This document shows, in pieces, positions 10,432 through 19,259 of a stretch of 64,000 bases of DNA. Positions within the stretch are counted from its first letter, which is position 1. Every line of letters begins with the position of its first letter. The stretch is from Streptomyces sp. AM 2-1-1 (lineage in GTDB: Bacteria; Actinomycetota; Actinomycetes; Streptomycetales; Streptomycetaceae). The translations under genes and the position numbers were made by a program. A model generated the notes under the pieces. That model was not told where the DNA came from. It ran no database searches and saw only the letters and a list, made by a program, of their open reading frames with translations. The DNA is taken from assembly GCF_029167645.1 (NCBI RefSeq), contig NZ_CP119147.1, positions 1,860,001-1,924,000 of the forward strand, read 5' to 3'.

Positions 10432-10740
10432 TCAGCCGCCCGGAAGTTCGAGATCGCTCTTGTTGAGCTCTTCGATGTTCACGTCCTTGAAGGTCAGCAC
10501 ACGCACCTGCTTGACGAACCTCGCCGGCCGGTACATGTCCCACACCCAGGCGTCCGCCATGGACACTTCGAAGAACACCTCTCCCTGGACCGAGTGCACC
10601 TGCATCTCGTAGTCGTTGGTGAGGTAGAAGCGACGTTCGGTCTCGATCACGAATTTGAACAGACCGACGACGTCGCGGTACTCCCGGTAGAGCTTCAGCT
10701 CCATCTCGGTCTCGTACTTTTCGAGGTCCTCGGCGCTCAT
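10432..10740 (-). CDS. DUF2469 family protein
   Basis: A 102-residue acidic protein starting MSAEDLEKYETEMELKLYREY at ATG 10738-10740, with AAGGGGA as ribosome binding site. The sequence EMQVHSVQGEVFFEVSMADAWVWDMYR is the conserved part of this small actinobacterial family of unknown function. It lies downstream of the signal peptidase/NUDIX group on the same strand. Confidence 0.9.
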   Translation of the reverse strand: MSAEDLEKYETEMELKLYREYRDVVGLFKFVIETERRFYLTNDYEMQVHSVQGEVFFEVSMADAWVWDMYRPARFVKQVRVLTFKDVNIEELNKSDLELPGG

Positions 10741-10804
10741 GGCATGCGTCCCCTTCAGCCGTGCGTTCCCCCATTGTGCTGCAGCCGGTGACGCCTCCGG
10801 ACGT

Positions 10805-11299
10805 TCAGGCGATTTCGGGGGCGAGAATCTGCGGAACAGCCGGAGGACCCTCGTCGAACAGCCTGCGCAGCAGTTCGGCGAGCTTGGTCGGATACACCGT
10901 CTCACGGGTCGCACGCAGTTCGGCGGAAGTCCACCACCTGAGACCCGCGACACTGCGGCGTTCCAGTTCGGTCAGACCTCGCAGGTCGGTGGCGGTCCGT
11001 TCGGTCCGCGCGAGAAAGTACCACTCGTCCTGTTCCCAGCGGCGGCCGTCGAAGGGGAACGAGCACCGGCGCTTCCAGAGCACCGGACCGAGCGCGACGC
11101 CGGTGATGCCCGTCTCCTCGGCGAGCTCGCGGCGGACGGCGTCTTCGCGGCTCTCGTCGCCCTCCAGCCCGCCCCCGGGCGTGAACCACCAGCTCTTGGC
11201 GGGGTCCTGGGGCTCGAATCCGTGCATCAGCAGGATCCGGTCCTGCGGGTCGAGGAGGACCACCCGCGCGACCGAACGGATCACGGTCTCACCGGACAC
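10805..11299 (-). CDS. NUDIX hydrolase
   Basis: A 164-residue protein with GTG start 11297-11299, overlapping the sipZ stop by 11 bp. The Nudix box reads GGLEGDESREDAVRRELAEETGI from about residue 43 (shown in part: REDAVRRELAEETGI) and keeps the catalytic RExxEE. Substrate is unknown; DEWYFLARTERTA follows in the usual place. Co-transcription with sipZ is expected from the overlap; in S. lividans sipZ is reported to be co-transcribed with unrelated downstream genes. Confidence 0.9.
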   Translation of the reverse strand: MSGETVIRSVARVVLLDPQDRILLMHGFEPQDPAKSWWFTPGGGLEGDESREDAVRRELAEETGITGVALGPVLWKRRCSFPFDGRRWEQDEWYFLARTERTATDLRGLTELERRSVAGLRWWTSAELRATRETVYPTKLAELLRRLFDEGPPAVPQILAPEIA

Positions 11300-12104
11300 C
11301 CGTCGCCGCCTTCGCGGGCTTCCCGCGCCGCCGTGTCCAGGCGGCCACCGGCCCGTAGGCGCAGCCGCCCAGGATCAGGACCACACCCACCACCAGGGCG
11401 GCCAGTTGGAGCATCAGCGGCCCCCGGGACGAGATGCCGCCGGGCAGGGCGGCGAACCCCTCCGGCGGGTCGAGCAGGCCGGCCGACGGCCAGGCCACCG
11501 CGTCCACGCGCGCCACGACCGCGTCGCGCCGCACCGAGCCCTGGCCCTGGTCCGTCAGATGGACGCGGGAGTCGAGCGAGATCGCACGGTCGTCACCGAG
11601 GAGGAAGAGCTCCCCGTCGGGGACCTTCGCGCTGAACTCCGTCGAGGAGGCACCGGGGGCCTCCCCCTCTCCGGAGCCGGTCGAGCCCTCGGAGTCCCCC
11701 GAGCGCCCGGAATCCCCGGCCCCCTCGGACGCCGTGCGCAGATACGGTTCCTCGATCGGCTCGCCGTTGACGCCGAGCCGGCCCTCCGCGTCGCAGCAGG
11801 CCACCGTGTCGCCCCCGATCCCGACGACCCGCTTGACCATCGGCACGTTGCTCCACGCCTTGTCGGTGAAGACCACGACGTCACCGCGTCGCACCTCGTC
11901 CCCCGATATCCGCTCGGCGAGCACCTTGGCCCCGGTCTCCACGGTCGGGGCCATCGACCCGGTCGGCACGGTGTACGGGCGGTACACCAGCGCCGCCCAG
12001 GCGAAACCGCCGAGGAAGAGCACACAGCCGACGGCCACGGCCAGGCCCGACAACACAGTGCCGAGCCGGCCGCGGCCGTCTTCCGTACGTCCTGATCCAC
12101 TCAT
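11289..12104 (-). CDS. sipZ: Type I signal peptidase SipZ-like
   Basis: A 271-residue membrane serine protease. The ATG at 12102-12104 (MSGSGRTED) has GGGGGA upstream; an open frame continues to 12152 without a good site. The N-terminal helix (about 17-42) is followed by the catalytic Ser motif VPTGSMAPT, then the Lys motif VPMVKRVVGIGGD and GDDRAISLDSR. A second hydrophobic segment lies near the C-terminus (LQLAALVVGVVLILGG), an anchor typical of Streptomyces Sip proteins. It cleaves Sec/Tat signal peptides. It is the fourth of four tandem paralogs; the letter follows the S. lividans order W-X-Y-Z. Confidence 0.88.
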   Translation of the reverse strand: MSGSGRTEDGRGRLGTVLSGLAVAVGCVLFLGGFAWAALVYRPYTVPTGSMAPTVETGAKVLAERISGDEVRRGDVVVFTDKAWSNVPMVKRVVGIGGDTVACCDAEGRLGVNGEPIEEPYLRTASEGAGDSGRSGDSEGSTGSGEGEAPGASSTEFSAKVPDGELFLLGDDRAISLDSRVHLTDQGQGSVRRDAVVARVDAVAWPSAGLLDPPEGFAALPGGISSRGPLMLQLAALVVGVVLILGGCAYGPVAAWTRRRGKPAKAATGVR

Positions 12105-12153
12105 CCCAGCGTCCCCCATCGGAGATCGACAATCGCTGATCCGAGTCGGCACA

Positions 12154-13050
12154 CTACCCGTCGGTACGCCCCCGGGTCAGCTTCCTGCGGCGCCAGAAGA
12201 CCAGGGGCAGCGCCCCCGCCACACCGAGGGCGGCCGGCGCGGTCGCCGCGGCCGCGTTCAGGCCGGACTGGTCGAAGGTGCCCGGCACGGGCAGCGTCGC
12301 CCAGCGGTTGACGGGCCAGGCCACCAGCACGGCACGGCCGACGACGTCGTCGACGGAGACGGTGCCCTGGCCGGGGAGGTTCTGGTGGTAACGGGAGTCC
12401 AGGGAGTCCTGGCGGTGGTCGCCCATGACCCAGATCCGGCCGTCGGGGACCTTGATCGGACCGAACGGCTTGTCGTCGCAGGCGGTGTTGCCGGGGTAGA
12501 TGAACGACTTCTCGTCGAGCGCCTTCCCGTTGACCGTCACCGGGCCGTTCTGCTTGCACTCGACCGTGTCACCGCCCACCGCGATGACCCGCTTGATCAG
12601 GTCCTTCTCCTCGGCGGAGGGCATGAGCCCGATGAAGCTGAGGAACTTCTGCGCCACGTTCGGCTCGGGGGTGGTCGTCCCCTCCAGCCAGCCGCCCGGG
12701 TCGTGGAAGACGACCACCTCGCCGCGTTCCGGTTCGGAGCCGAACCACGGGGTGAGCTTGTCCACGAGCACCCGGTCACCGCGCTGGAGCGTGTCCTGCA
12801 TGGAGTCCGAGGGGATCGAGAACGCCTGGACCAGGAAGGTCTTGATCAGCAGGGCCAGGACGAGTGCGATCCCGATGAGGAGCGGGAGCTCCTTCCAGAA
12901 AGAACGTTGCTTGGGGCCCTCGGCGGCGCCGTCGGGGGCGTCGTCATCCCCCGTCCGGTCCGCCGCCGTCTCCGAGGGGTCCCCGCTCCGTCCGGGCCGG
13001 TCCTCGGGTTCGTCGTGTCCGGATCGTGCGCCGACCGCCAAATCCCCCAC
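12154..13050 (-). CDS. sipY: Type I signal peptidase SipY-like
   Basis: About 298 residues. I chose GTG 13048-13050 because AGGAG lies 5 nt upstream; a GTG six bases earlier (13056) is the alternative. An acidic disordered leader of about 55 residues precedes the transmembrane helix ELPLLIGIALVLALLIKTFL. The catalytic Ser is in IPSDSMQDT and the Lys in DLIKRVIAVGGDT; box E is GDHRQDSLDSR. A C-terminal hydrophobic segment ends in WRRRK. Its 5' end lies inside the 3' end of sipX in another frame (about 107 bp overlap). Confidence 0.9.
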   Translation of the reverse strand: MGDLAVGARSGHDEPEDRPGRSGDPSETAADRTGDDDAPDGAAEGPKQRSFWKELPLLIGIALVLALLIKTFLVQAFSIPSDSMQDTLQRGDRVLVDKLTPWFGSEPERGEVVVFHDPGGWLEGTTTPEPNVAQKFLSFIGLMPSAEEKDLIKRVIAVGGDTVECKQNGPVTVNGKALDEKSFIYPGNTACDDKPFGPIKVPDGRIWVMGDHRQDSLDSRYHQNLPGQGTVSVDDVVGRAVLVAWPVNRWATLPVPGTFDQSGLNAAAATAPAALGVAGALPLVFWRRRKLTRGRTDG

Positions 13051-14059
13051 ATCCACTCCTCAATCCGTGCCACCGCCCGCGCCGGATGCGACGCAGGCCC
13101 ATTACTCCCATAACGAGCGGGAGTTCCGCAGGGGTCGGGAGCGGGATCATTCCGTAGGGATCCTGGTGGGACACACTATGCGAGAGAGCGGGCGCGGCCG
13201 ACGTGCCGGCCGACGCGTCCGGTACGCCGGAGAACGCGTCCCGCTGCCCCAGCGAGGTCCAGCTTCCGACCGGCCAGGCGGTGACCACGGCACGCCCCAC
13301 GACGTCCGTGAGGGGCACGGTGCCCTGAAAGCCGTTGCCCATGTGGAAGCGGGAGTCGGCGGAATTGGACCGGTGGTCGCCCATGACGAAGATCCGGCCC
13401 CGCGGAACCTTTACCTCGAATTGGATGGCCGATGGCACGTCGCCAGGATTCAGGTAGGGCTCGTCGACGGCCACACCGTTGACCGTGAGCCGGCCGTCCT
13501 TCCCGCAGCACTTGACGGTGTCGCCGCCGACCGCGACCACACGCTTGATCAGGTCCTGCTCATCGGCGGAGGGCAGCAGCCCGATGAAGGTGAGCAGTTC
13601 CTTCGCCTGCTTGATCCCGACCGGCGGGGAGCCGGTGGCAGTGGTCGTGCTCCCCTCCTCCCCGAGCCAGTTCCCGGGGTCCTTGAAGACGACCACGTCG
13701 CCCCGCTCCGGATCGGCGTGGAACCAGGGCGTCAGCTTGTCCACCAGGACCCGGTCGCCGATCTTGATGGTCTGCTCCATCGAGCCGGAGGGGATCACGA
13801 AGGCCTGGACGAGGAAGGTCTTGAGGAACAACGCGATGAGCAGGGCGAAGACCAGCAGGAGGGGGACCTCGATCACCCGGGACCTGCGGCGCCGCCGGGC
13901 GACCCGCCGTGCCAGCCTGCGGCGCTCGACCCGGGTCGGGAGCGTACGGGCCTCCTCACCCCCGGCGCCCCGTACGGAGCCGGGTCCGGCGCTCGACCCG
14001 GCGTCGTGCCCCGGCTCCTCCCGGGGGGCGGAACGGCTCTCCCGGCCGCGGCTACCCAT
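12944..14059 (-). CDS. sipX: Type I signal peptidase SipX-like, extended C-terminus
   Basis: 371 residues, starting MGSRGRESRS at ATG 14057-14059, 8 bp before the sipW stop. An Arg-rich leader is followed by the helix EVPLLLVFALLIALFLKTFL, the Ser motif IPSGSMEQT, the Lys motif DLIKRVVAVGGDT and GDHRSNSADSR. After a second hydrophobic patch (AELPLVMGVMGL) the frame continues for about 45 basic residues that overlap the start of sipY. This tail is either lineage-specific or the product of a late frameshift. Confidence 0.88.
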   Translation of the reverse strand: MGSRGRESRSAPREEPGHDAGSSAGPGSVRGAGGEEARTLPTRVERRRLARRVARRRRRSRVIEVPLLLVFALLIALFLKTFLVQAFVIPSGSMEQTIKIGDRVLVDKLTPWFHADPERGDVVVFKDPGNWLGEEGSTTTATGSPPVGIKQAKELLTFIGLLPSADEQDLIKRVVAVGGDTVKCCGKDGRLTVNGVAVDEPYLNPGDVPSAIQFEVKVPRGRIFVMGDHRSNSADSRFHMGNGFQGTVPLTDVVGRAVVTAWPVGSWTSLGQRDAFSGVPDASAGTSAAPALSHSVSHQDPYGMIPLPTPAELPLVMGVMGLRRIRRGRWHGLRSGCGGFGGRRTIRTRRTRGPARTERGPLGDGGGPDGG

Positions 14060-14894
14060 GGGAGCCGCCCGGCTCCGGCACACCGTCGAACGCGCCGCCG
14101 GGTCCGGCCGGCGCTCCCGCCCGCCCCCAGGGCCAGCCGATCCGGTCCACCCGTCCGATCACCCGGTCCACCGGCACCATGCCACCGCCGGGCTCACCGA
14201 GATGGCTGCGCGAGTCGCTGGAGCGGTCCCGGTGGTCGCCCATCATCCAGAGGGTGCCTTGGGGGACGACGATGTCGAACGGCACCCGGGACGGTGCGTC
14301 CCCCGCGTGCAGGTACTCCTCGTCGAGAGGGCTCCCGTCGACCTCCAGCCGGCCGTCCCGGTCGCAGCAGACCACGTGGTCGCCGCCCACTCCGACGACG
14401 CGCTTGACGAAGTCGGTGTCCGGGGGGTCCGCCAGTCCGAGGACCGACGCGGCGCCGCGCAGCAGCCCGGCGACGGGGTTCTCCCCCGCCGTCTCGGGCA
14501 CGAAGGAGCCGGTGCCGTCGAAGACCACCACGTCACCCCTTTCCGGGACGGAACCGAATCGGTACGCCAGCTTGTTCACGAGCACCCGGTCGCCGACCCG
14601 CAGCGTGGGCTCCATCGAACCGCTCGGGATGAGGAAGGGCTGCACGACGAAGGCGCTGAGGAGGAGCACGGCGACCGGCAGGGCGATGCAGAGGAGCATC
14701 GCGCGGCGGAGCCACGGCCTGCGCCCGGCCCGCTCCCGGCCGCCGGTGGCGAGGGGGGCGTCGGAGCCGGGGCCGGAGTCCGGACGAGAGCCGGAAGCCG
14801 CTGCCCCCGAACGCGGGAAGCGCGACCGCGCCCGGGGACCTTTCGCAGGTCCGCCGGGGCGATCGCGCTTCGTGTGCTGTTCTTCCGTGTCCAT
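14052..14894 (-). CDS. sipW: Type I signal peptidase SipW-like
   Basis: 280 residues, starting MDTEEQHTKRDR. A charged leader of about 60 residues precedes a single helix (LCIALPVAVLLLSAFVV). The catalytic motifs are IPSGSMEPT (Ser) and DTDFVKRVVGVGGD (Lys), with GDHRDRSSDSR following. No C-terminal membrane anchor is seen, unlike the three paralogs downstream; this matches what is known of S. lividans SipW. First of the four sip genes, 45 bp after rplS. Confidence 0.9.
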   Translation of the reverse strand: MDTEEQHTKRDRPGGPAKGPRARSRFPRSGAAASGSRPDSGPGSDAPLATGGRERAGRRPWLRRAMLLCIALPVAVLLLSAFVVQPFLIPSGSMEPTLRVGDRVLVNKLAYRFGSVPERGDVVVFDGTGSFVPETAGENPVAGLLRGAASVLGLADPPDTDFVKRVVGVGGDHVVCCDRDGRLEVDGSPLDEEYLHAGDAPSRVPFDIVVPQGTLWMMGDHRDRSSDSRSHLGEPGGGMVPVDRVIGRVDRIGWPWGRAGAPAGPGGAFDGVPEPGGSHG

Positions 14895-14939
14895 CGCGGC
14901 CGAAGCCTATCCGGCCGCGCTATGGACGTCGGTGTCAGC

Positions 14940-15290
14940 TCAGCGGTCGCGCTTCTCCTTGATCTTCGCGGCCTTGCCGCGCAGCTCACGGAGGAAGTAC
15001 AGCTTGGCGCGACGGACGTCACCGCGGGTGACGAGCTCGATCTTCTCGAAGATCGGGCTGTGCACCGGGAAGGTGCGCTCGACGCCGACGCTGAAGGAGA
15101 CCTTGCGGACCGTGAAGGTCTCGCTGACGCCCGCGCCCTGGCGGCGGATGACGATGCCCTTGAACTGCTGGATACGGGAGCGGTTGCCCTCGATCACGCG
15201 CACGTGGACGTTGACGGTGTCACCGGCGCGGAACGCCGGGAGGTCCGAACGCAGGGAGGCGGCGTTGACGCCATCGAGCAGGGAAGCCAT
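14940..15290 (-). CDS. rplS: 50S ribosomal protein L19
   Basis: 116 residues, starting [18 protein letters not shown] at ATG 15288-15290. The family core [19 protein letters not shown] and [12 protein letters not shown], plus the basic end [16 protein letters not shown], are clear. An upstream ATG at 15317 is in frame but adds nine residues not normally found. It follows trmD after a 130-bp gap containing a small hairpin. Confidence 0.97.
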   Translation of the reverse strand: MASLLDGVNAASLRSDLPAFRAGDTVNVHVRVIEGNRSRIQQFKGIVIRRQGAGVSETFTVRKVSFSVGVERTFPVHSPIFEKIELVTRGDVRRAKLYFLRELRGKAAKIKEKRDR

Positions 15291-15380
15291 GGTTTCTGCT
15301 TTCTTCGCCGATGCCACAGGTCATCGACGGGAGATCGTCTGGAAGATCGAAGAGCTGATCACGTCGGGCGGACGTCATTC

Positions 15381-15395
15381 CCCCTGTGGCAGGGG
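15381..15395 (-). terminator. Small hairpin between trmD and rplS
   Basis: CCCCTG and CAGGGG pair over a TGG loop, with an outer ACGT/ACGT pair, in the trmD-rplS gap. It could be an attenuator or an L19 leader element. Too short to call a terminator firmly. Confidence 0.35.
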
Positions 15396-15420
15396 CGCAC
15401 GTCGGACGCACAGCAGCTGC

Positions 15421-16242
15421 TCATTCTTCCACGGAGGACGGCCTGCGCCAAAATCGGCCACCGGGCTCCGGTGCCCAGCCGAGGATCGAGAGGATCTCGC
15501 GGTCCTTCTTGTCGAAGTCGCTCGCGGCGCAGCGTTCGATCAGATCGGGCCTGTTCAGCGCGGTGCGGGCGAACGCCTGGTCCCGGCGCCACCGCGCGAT
15601 CTTCCCGTGGTGGCCGCTGAGGAGGACGTCGGGGATGGCCCGGCCGCGCCACTCGGGCGGCTTGGTGTAGACCGGGCCCTCCAGCAGGTTGGCCATGGCT
15701 CCGGGGGCGAAGGAGTCGTCGCGGTGCGACTCGGCGTTGCCGAGGACGCCGGGCAGCAGACGGGCCACCGCCTCGGTGACGACCAGCACGGCGGCCTCTC
15801 CGCCGGCCAGGACGTAGTCGCCGATGGAGACCTCGACGACCGGCATGCGGGTGGCGTACTCCTCCGTCACACGGCGGTCGATCCCCTCGTAGCGCGCCGG
15901 CGTGAAGACCAGCCACGGCCGCTCCGAGAGTTCGACCGCCAGCTCCTGGGTGAAGGGGCGTCCGCTGGGCGTGGGCACGACCATGACGGGGCTGTGCGCG
16001 CCGGCCTCGTAACCGTCGGCGAGCACCTGGTCGAGGGCGTCGCCCCAGGGCTCGGTCTTCATGACCATGCCCGGGCCACCGCCGTACGGGGTGTCGTCCA
16101 CCGTGTTGTGCCGGTCGTGCGTCCACTCCCGCAGGTCGTGCACGACCACGTCCAGACTGCCGCGGGTGCGGGCCTTGCCGACGAGCGAGACGTTCAGCGG
16201 TTCGAGGTACTCGGGGAAGATGGTGACGACGTCGAGACGCAT
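15421..16242 (-). CDS. trmD: tRNA (guanine37-N1)-methyltransferase
   Basis: 273 residues, starting [22 protein letters not shown] trefoil-knot motifs are present: DDTPYGGGPGMVMK, PARYEGIDRRV and SIGDYVLAGGEAA. It methylates G37 of tRNAs reading CCN, CUN and CGN and so prevents frameshifting. The start overlaps the rimM stop by one base (TGATG). The order rpsP-KH-rimM-trmD-rplS is a classic translation operon. Confidence 0.97.
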   Translation of the reverse strand: MRLDVVTIFPEYLEPLNVSLVGKARTRGSLDVVVHDLREWTHDRHNTVDDTPYGGGPGMVMKTEPWGDALDQVLADGYEAGAHSPVMVVPTPSGRPFTQELAVELSERPWLVFTPARYEGIDRRVTEEYATRMPVVEVSIGDYVLAGGEAAVLVVTEAVARLLPGVLGNAESHRDDSFAPGAMANLLEGPVYTKPPEWRGRAIPDVLLSGHHGKIARWRRDQAFARTALNRPDLIERCAASDFDKKDREILSILGWAPEPGGRFWRRPSSVEE

Positions 16243-16880
16243 CACGCCTTGCTCCCCGCACCGGTCGCGGCGTCGCCGTCGTCCCCGGCGGACGCGTCCG
16301 CGGTACCGGCGGGCGCCTCTTCGGACTCCTCGTCCGATGCGCCGTCGCGCGCGGAGGCGACGACCGCCTCGCTCTCGTCGATCAGCCCCGGCGGCGGGGT
16401 GATGACGACCCGCTGCTCCTCCAGGTCGATCTCGCCGACGATCTCCTCGACGAAGGGGATCATCACCTCGCTGCCGTCCGGGCGCTCCACGATGAAGAGG
16501 TCCTGCGAGGGCAGGTGGGTGATCTCGGTGATCCGGCCGATCTCCGTACCGTCGGCGAGCACCACGTCGAGGTCCATCAGTTGGTGGTCGTAGAACTCCT
16601 CCGGGTCCTCGGGGAGTTCGTCCGGGTCCACGTCGGCGATGAGGAGGGTGTTGCGGAGCGCCTCGGCGGCGGTCCGGTCGTGCACGCCCGCGAAGCGGAG
16701 CAGCAGCCGGCCGCTGTGCACCCGGCCGGTCTCGATCGTGAGGGGTCCCGTGGCCGCCGGGTCGGTGGCGAGCACGGCGCCGGGGCCGAGCCTCAGCTCG
16801 GGCTCGTCCGTGCGGACCTCGACGGTGACTTCGCCCTTGATGCCGTGGGCGCGGCCGATCCGCGCAACTACCAACTGCAC
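16242..16880 (-). CDS. rimM: 16S rRNA processing protein RimM
   Basis: 212 residues with GTG start 16878-16880 and GGAGAA upstream. The RimM N-terminal domain begins [20 protein letters not shown]. The PRC-barrel part includes [12 protein letters not shown] and [15 protein letters not shown]. The last 35 residues or so form an acidic low-complexity tail ([18 protein letters not shown]). RimM helps mature the 30S head and binds S19. Confidence 0.95.
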   Translation of the reverse strand: MQLVVARIGRAHGIKGEVTVEVRTDEPELRLGPGAVLATDPAATGPLTIETGRVHSGRLLLRFAGVHDRTAAEALRNTLLIADVDPDELPEDPEEFYDHQLMDLDVVLADGTEIGRITEITHLPSQDLFIVERPDGSEVMIPFVEEIVGEIDLEEQRVVITPPPGLIDESEAVVASARDGASDEESEEAPAGTADASAGDDGDAATGAGSKA

Positions 16881-16993
16881 GCTGCTTCTCCGTTTGATGG
16901 GGCGGGCGCGGACGTTCCGGCGGGAGCCGGTCGGACAGCGCCGGGGTACGGGGGACGGCCCCGGACGCTCCCGAGGGGGCCGGAGCGACGACA

Positions 16994-17029
16994 AGGGCCG
17001 GGGACGGCCGCGAAGCCCTCCCCGGCCCT
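16994..17029 (-). terminator. Hairpin between KH-protein gene and rimM
   Basis: An 11-bp perfect stem, AGGGCCGGGGA with TCCCCGGCCCT, encloses a 14-nt loop in the 167-bp KH-rimM gap. It probably lowers read-through from rpsP into rimM-trmD, which would explain different expression levels inside one operon. Confidence 0.6.
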
Positions 17030-17047
17030 GGCCGGTGGTCCACTCTT

Positions 17048-17287
17048 TCAGCGCACCTGGTCCACGTCGACGAGGTCGACGCGGATGCCACGGCCGCCGA
17101 TGGCGCCCACGACGGTGCGCAGAGCACGCGCGGTGCGGCCGTTGCGGCCGATCACCTTGCCGAGGTCGTCGGGGTGTACCCGGACCTCCAGCACGCGGCC
17201 GCGACGCAGGTCGCGCGAGGCGACCTGCACATCGTCGGGGTTCTCGACGATGCCTTTCACGAGGTGCTCGAGAGCCTCCTCGAGCAT
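17048..17287 (-). CDS. khpA: KH-domain RNA-binding protein (YlqC/KhpA type)
   Basis: 79 residues, starting [22 protein letters not shown]. The KH motif includes [21 protein letters not shown] (GxxG loop GRNG). It begins two bases after the rpsP stop. KhpA in other Gram-positives binds RNA and, with KhpB, affects cell elongation; here only RNA binding is supported. Confidence 0.93.
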   Translation of the reverse strand: MLEEALEHLVKGIVENPDDVQVASRDLRRGRVLEVRVHPDDLGKVIGRNGRTARALRTVVGAIGGRGIRVDLVDVDQVR

Positions 17288-17289
17288 GC

Positions 17290-17721
17290 TCAGGCCTCGG
17301 TCGACTCGGCGGCGTCGGCCGCCTCGTCAGCCTTCTTCTCGGACTTCTTGGCCTTGGGGGTGATGGCCTCACCCTTGGCCTCGTCGCCGTCGGAGGTCAG
17401 AGCCTCGAACAGGGCGCGCTTGTCAGCCTTGGGCTCCGGCTGCAGCAGCGGCGCGGGGGCCGGGAGGCCCTTGTGGGCCTGCCAGTCACCGGTCAGCTTG
17501 AGGATCGCGAGGACGGGCTCGGTCGGCTGGGCGCCGACGGACAGCCAGTACTGCGCGCGCTCCGCGTTGACCTCGATGCGGGACGGGTTCTGCACCGGGT
17601 GGTACAGGCCGATCTCCTCGATGGCCCGGCCGTCACGGCGGGTACGGGAGTCGGCGACGACGATGCGGTAGTGAGGCGAACGGATCTTGCCCAGACGCTT
17701 CAGCTTGATCTTGACTGCCAC
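17290..17721 (-). CDS. rpsP: 30S ribosomal protein S16
   Basis: 143 residues with GTG start 17719-17721 ([19 protein letters not shown]) and AGGAGA upstream. The S16 core ends near residue 85. A Lys/Ala/Glu-rich tail ([19 protein letters not shown]) makes it longer than the roughly 82-residue E. coli protein; such extension is usual in Streptomyces. First gene of the translation operon; its leader carries a strong hairpin. Confidence 0.97.
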   Translation of the reverse strand: MAVKIKLKRLGKIRSPHYRIVVADSRTRRDGRAIEEIGLYHPVQNPSRIEVNAERAQYWLSVGAQPTEPVLAILKLTGDWQAHKGLPAPAPLLQPEPKADKRALFEALTSDGDEAKGEAITPKAKKSEKKADEAADAAESTEA

Positions 17722-17752
17722 GGAAGTGGTGTCTCCTGGTCTTGACGTGGTT

Positions 17753-17797
17753 GGGCACAACAAAATGCCACGTGGGGTTGTGGCACTCGAGGTGCCC
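17753..17797 (-). promoter_or_regulatory. Structured 5' leader of rpsP
   Basis: Minus strand: an inner stem TGCCAC/GTGGCA (17780-17785 with 17766-17771, 8-nt loop) is followed by a TTTTGTTG run. An outer stem GGGCAC/GTGCCC (17792-17797 with 17753-17758) surrounds it. The inner hairpin plus T-rich tract looks like an intrinsic terminator inside the leader, as expected for attenuation of a ribosomal protein operon. Confidence 0.6.
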
Positions 17798-17877
17798 GAT
17801 GGACGCGTCAGTCGGAGGCGAGAGGGTTCCTGTGCGACTGTCGAGTGCAGCTGTCCATTGTGCCACACACCATCGGC

Positions 17878-18471
17878 TCACCCCACCGCGACGGTGGCTT
17901 CCGGAATACGGAACGGCTTGCCGCATCCACCGCAGACGATCGGCGCCTGCGCGAGGACGGAGGGGACGACCCGGACGTTGCGTCCGCAGTCGCAGACGGC
18001 CTTGACGCGGACGCCGCCGCCGGACGAGCCGTGCCGGGCCGCCGGGCCCCGGAAGGACCGCTTGGTGTCGGCCGCCGTCGCCACGGTGTGCGCCTTCAGC
18101 GCGCGCTGGAGGCGTTCGGCCGTGGGGCGGTACCGCCTCTTGGCCTCCGGGTTGAGGGTGACCAGCGAGAAGCCGCTGCTGGGGTGGGGCTCCTCGGTGT
18201 GGTCGAGGCCCAGCTCCTCGGCGATCGCGAGGAATCGTCGGTTGTGGTAACGGCCGGCGCGGGAGGTGTCGCGGACACCTCGGGCGGCGGCGATGCCGTG
18301 GACTGCCTCGTGGAGCAGTCGCTCGAAGGAGAGCTCGGCGCCACAGGCGGACGAGGACTCTCCGATCAGGGACTCGGGTGCGGCGAGATCGGGCAGCTCG
18401 GAGTGGTACCGCTGAATGTCGGCCCACGCCTGTGCCAGCTCTGCGGCAAGTACAGGTGGTGTCGTGCTCAC
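17878..18471 (-). CDS. Putative HExxH zinc protease-like protein with C-terminal zinc ribbon
   Basis: 197 residues; GTG start 18469-18471 with a weak ribosome binding site. Residues about 54-58 read HEAVH, an HExxH zinc-metalloprotease motif, followed by GRYHNRRFLAIAEELGL, in the way SprT-like proteins follow theirs. The C-terminus has CDCGRN and, 16 residues on, CGGCGKPF, a plausible zinc ribbon. I cannot name the family surely; SprT-like is the best guess. It precedes rpsP on the same strand with a 156-bp gap. Confidence 0.75.
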   Translation of the reverse strand: MSTTPPVLAAELAQAWADIQRYHSELPDLAAPESLIGESSSACGAELSFERLLHEAVHGIAAARGVRDTSRAGRYHNRRFLAIAEELGLDHTEEPHPSSGFSLVTLNPEAKRRYRPTAERLQRALKAHTVATAADTKRSFRGPAARHGSSGGGVRVKAVCDCGRNVRVVPSVLAQAPIVCGGCGKPFRIPEATVAVG

Positions 18472-19259
18472 GTCGTGACAACGAGCCGGGGGCCCTCGGT
18501 GTTCCTATTCCGGGGCATCCCAAATAATTTGCACGTACCAGCCGGTTGGCGGCGATGCCCCGTGTACACGGGCGGGTACGCCGATCTGCGGAGAAGCCTC
18601 ACAGCTCCCACCAAGGCCGTACGTAATAACGCGTAGACACTCTCGTCGGGTGGCGGGATCCGGGCCGCACCCGCGCACCCGAGGCGCATCCCGTCCGGCG
18701 GGGCCCGCGGAGGCCGGAGCGGGCCCTCGCCGACGCAGCGTCCCCGGGCCGGACCGGTACACGGCGAGGCTACCGGTCCTGTCCCCCGGACGGCCTACCG
18801 GCCCCGCACCCCGCCTCCGCGAGTCTCCGCGCCCGACCGGGGCACGCGCACGGGCCCTCGGTCCGGCCCCGCGCCCCGCCCCGTGACCACGTCGTACGCG
18901 GACGCGGGGTGCTCGACGTGCTGTGCTCCGCGTGTCGGGTAAGACTGACGGGAGGAACGGAAGGCCCGTGCACCGGGCGTCCGCCGCTCCCCGGCGGGTC
19001 ACCGTTCCCCGTGGCACCACCTCGCGGACCGGCGGGTCCGCGACGAGAAGTCGGTACCGCCTTCCCCACGGCGAGAGTCGGCGGTGCGGCGCATCCCGCG
19101 CCCCGGAGGGGCGCACAACCGGGGCGCGCGATGAATGACCCTGCGCCCTCTGGACGCGGCGACACATGCGCAGTTCCCTGGCATACGGGGATGCGGACGC
19201 CCACACGCGGGGGCGCCCATTCGGGCATGACCGAACCTCTTGGCGATTGGGGTACATCC
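18472..19259. other. 788-bp divergent intergenic region
   Basis: No gene is supported; open frames are Arg/Pro/Gly-rich shadows. A locally AT-richer patch at about 18515-18535 and another at about 18610-18630 may hold the promoter of the minus-strand HExxH gene. The methyltransferase promoter is expected near 19200-19250. No clear repeat or RNA gene was seen. Confidence 0.5.
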
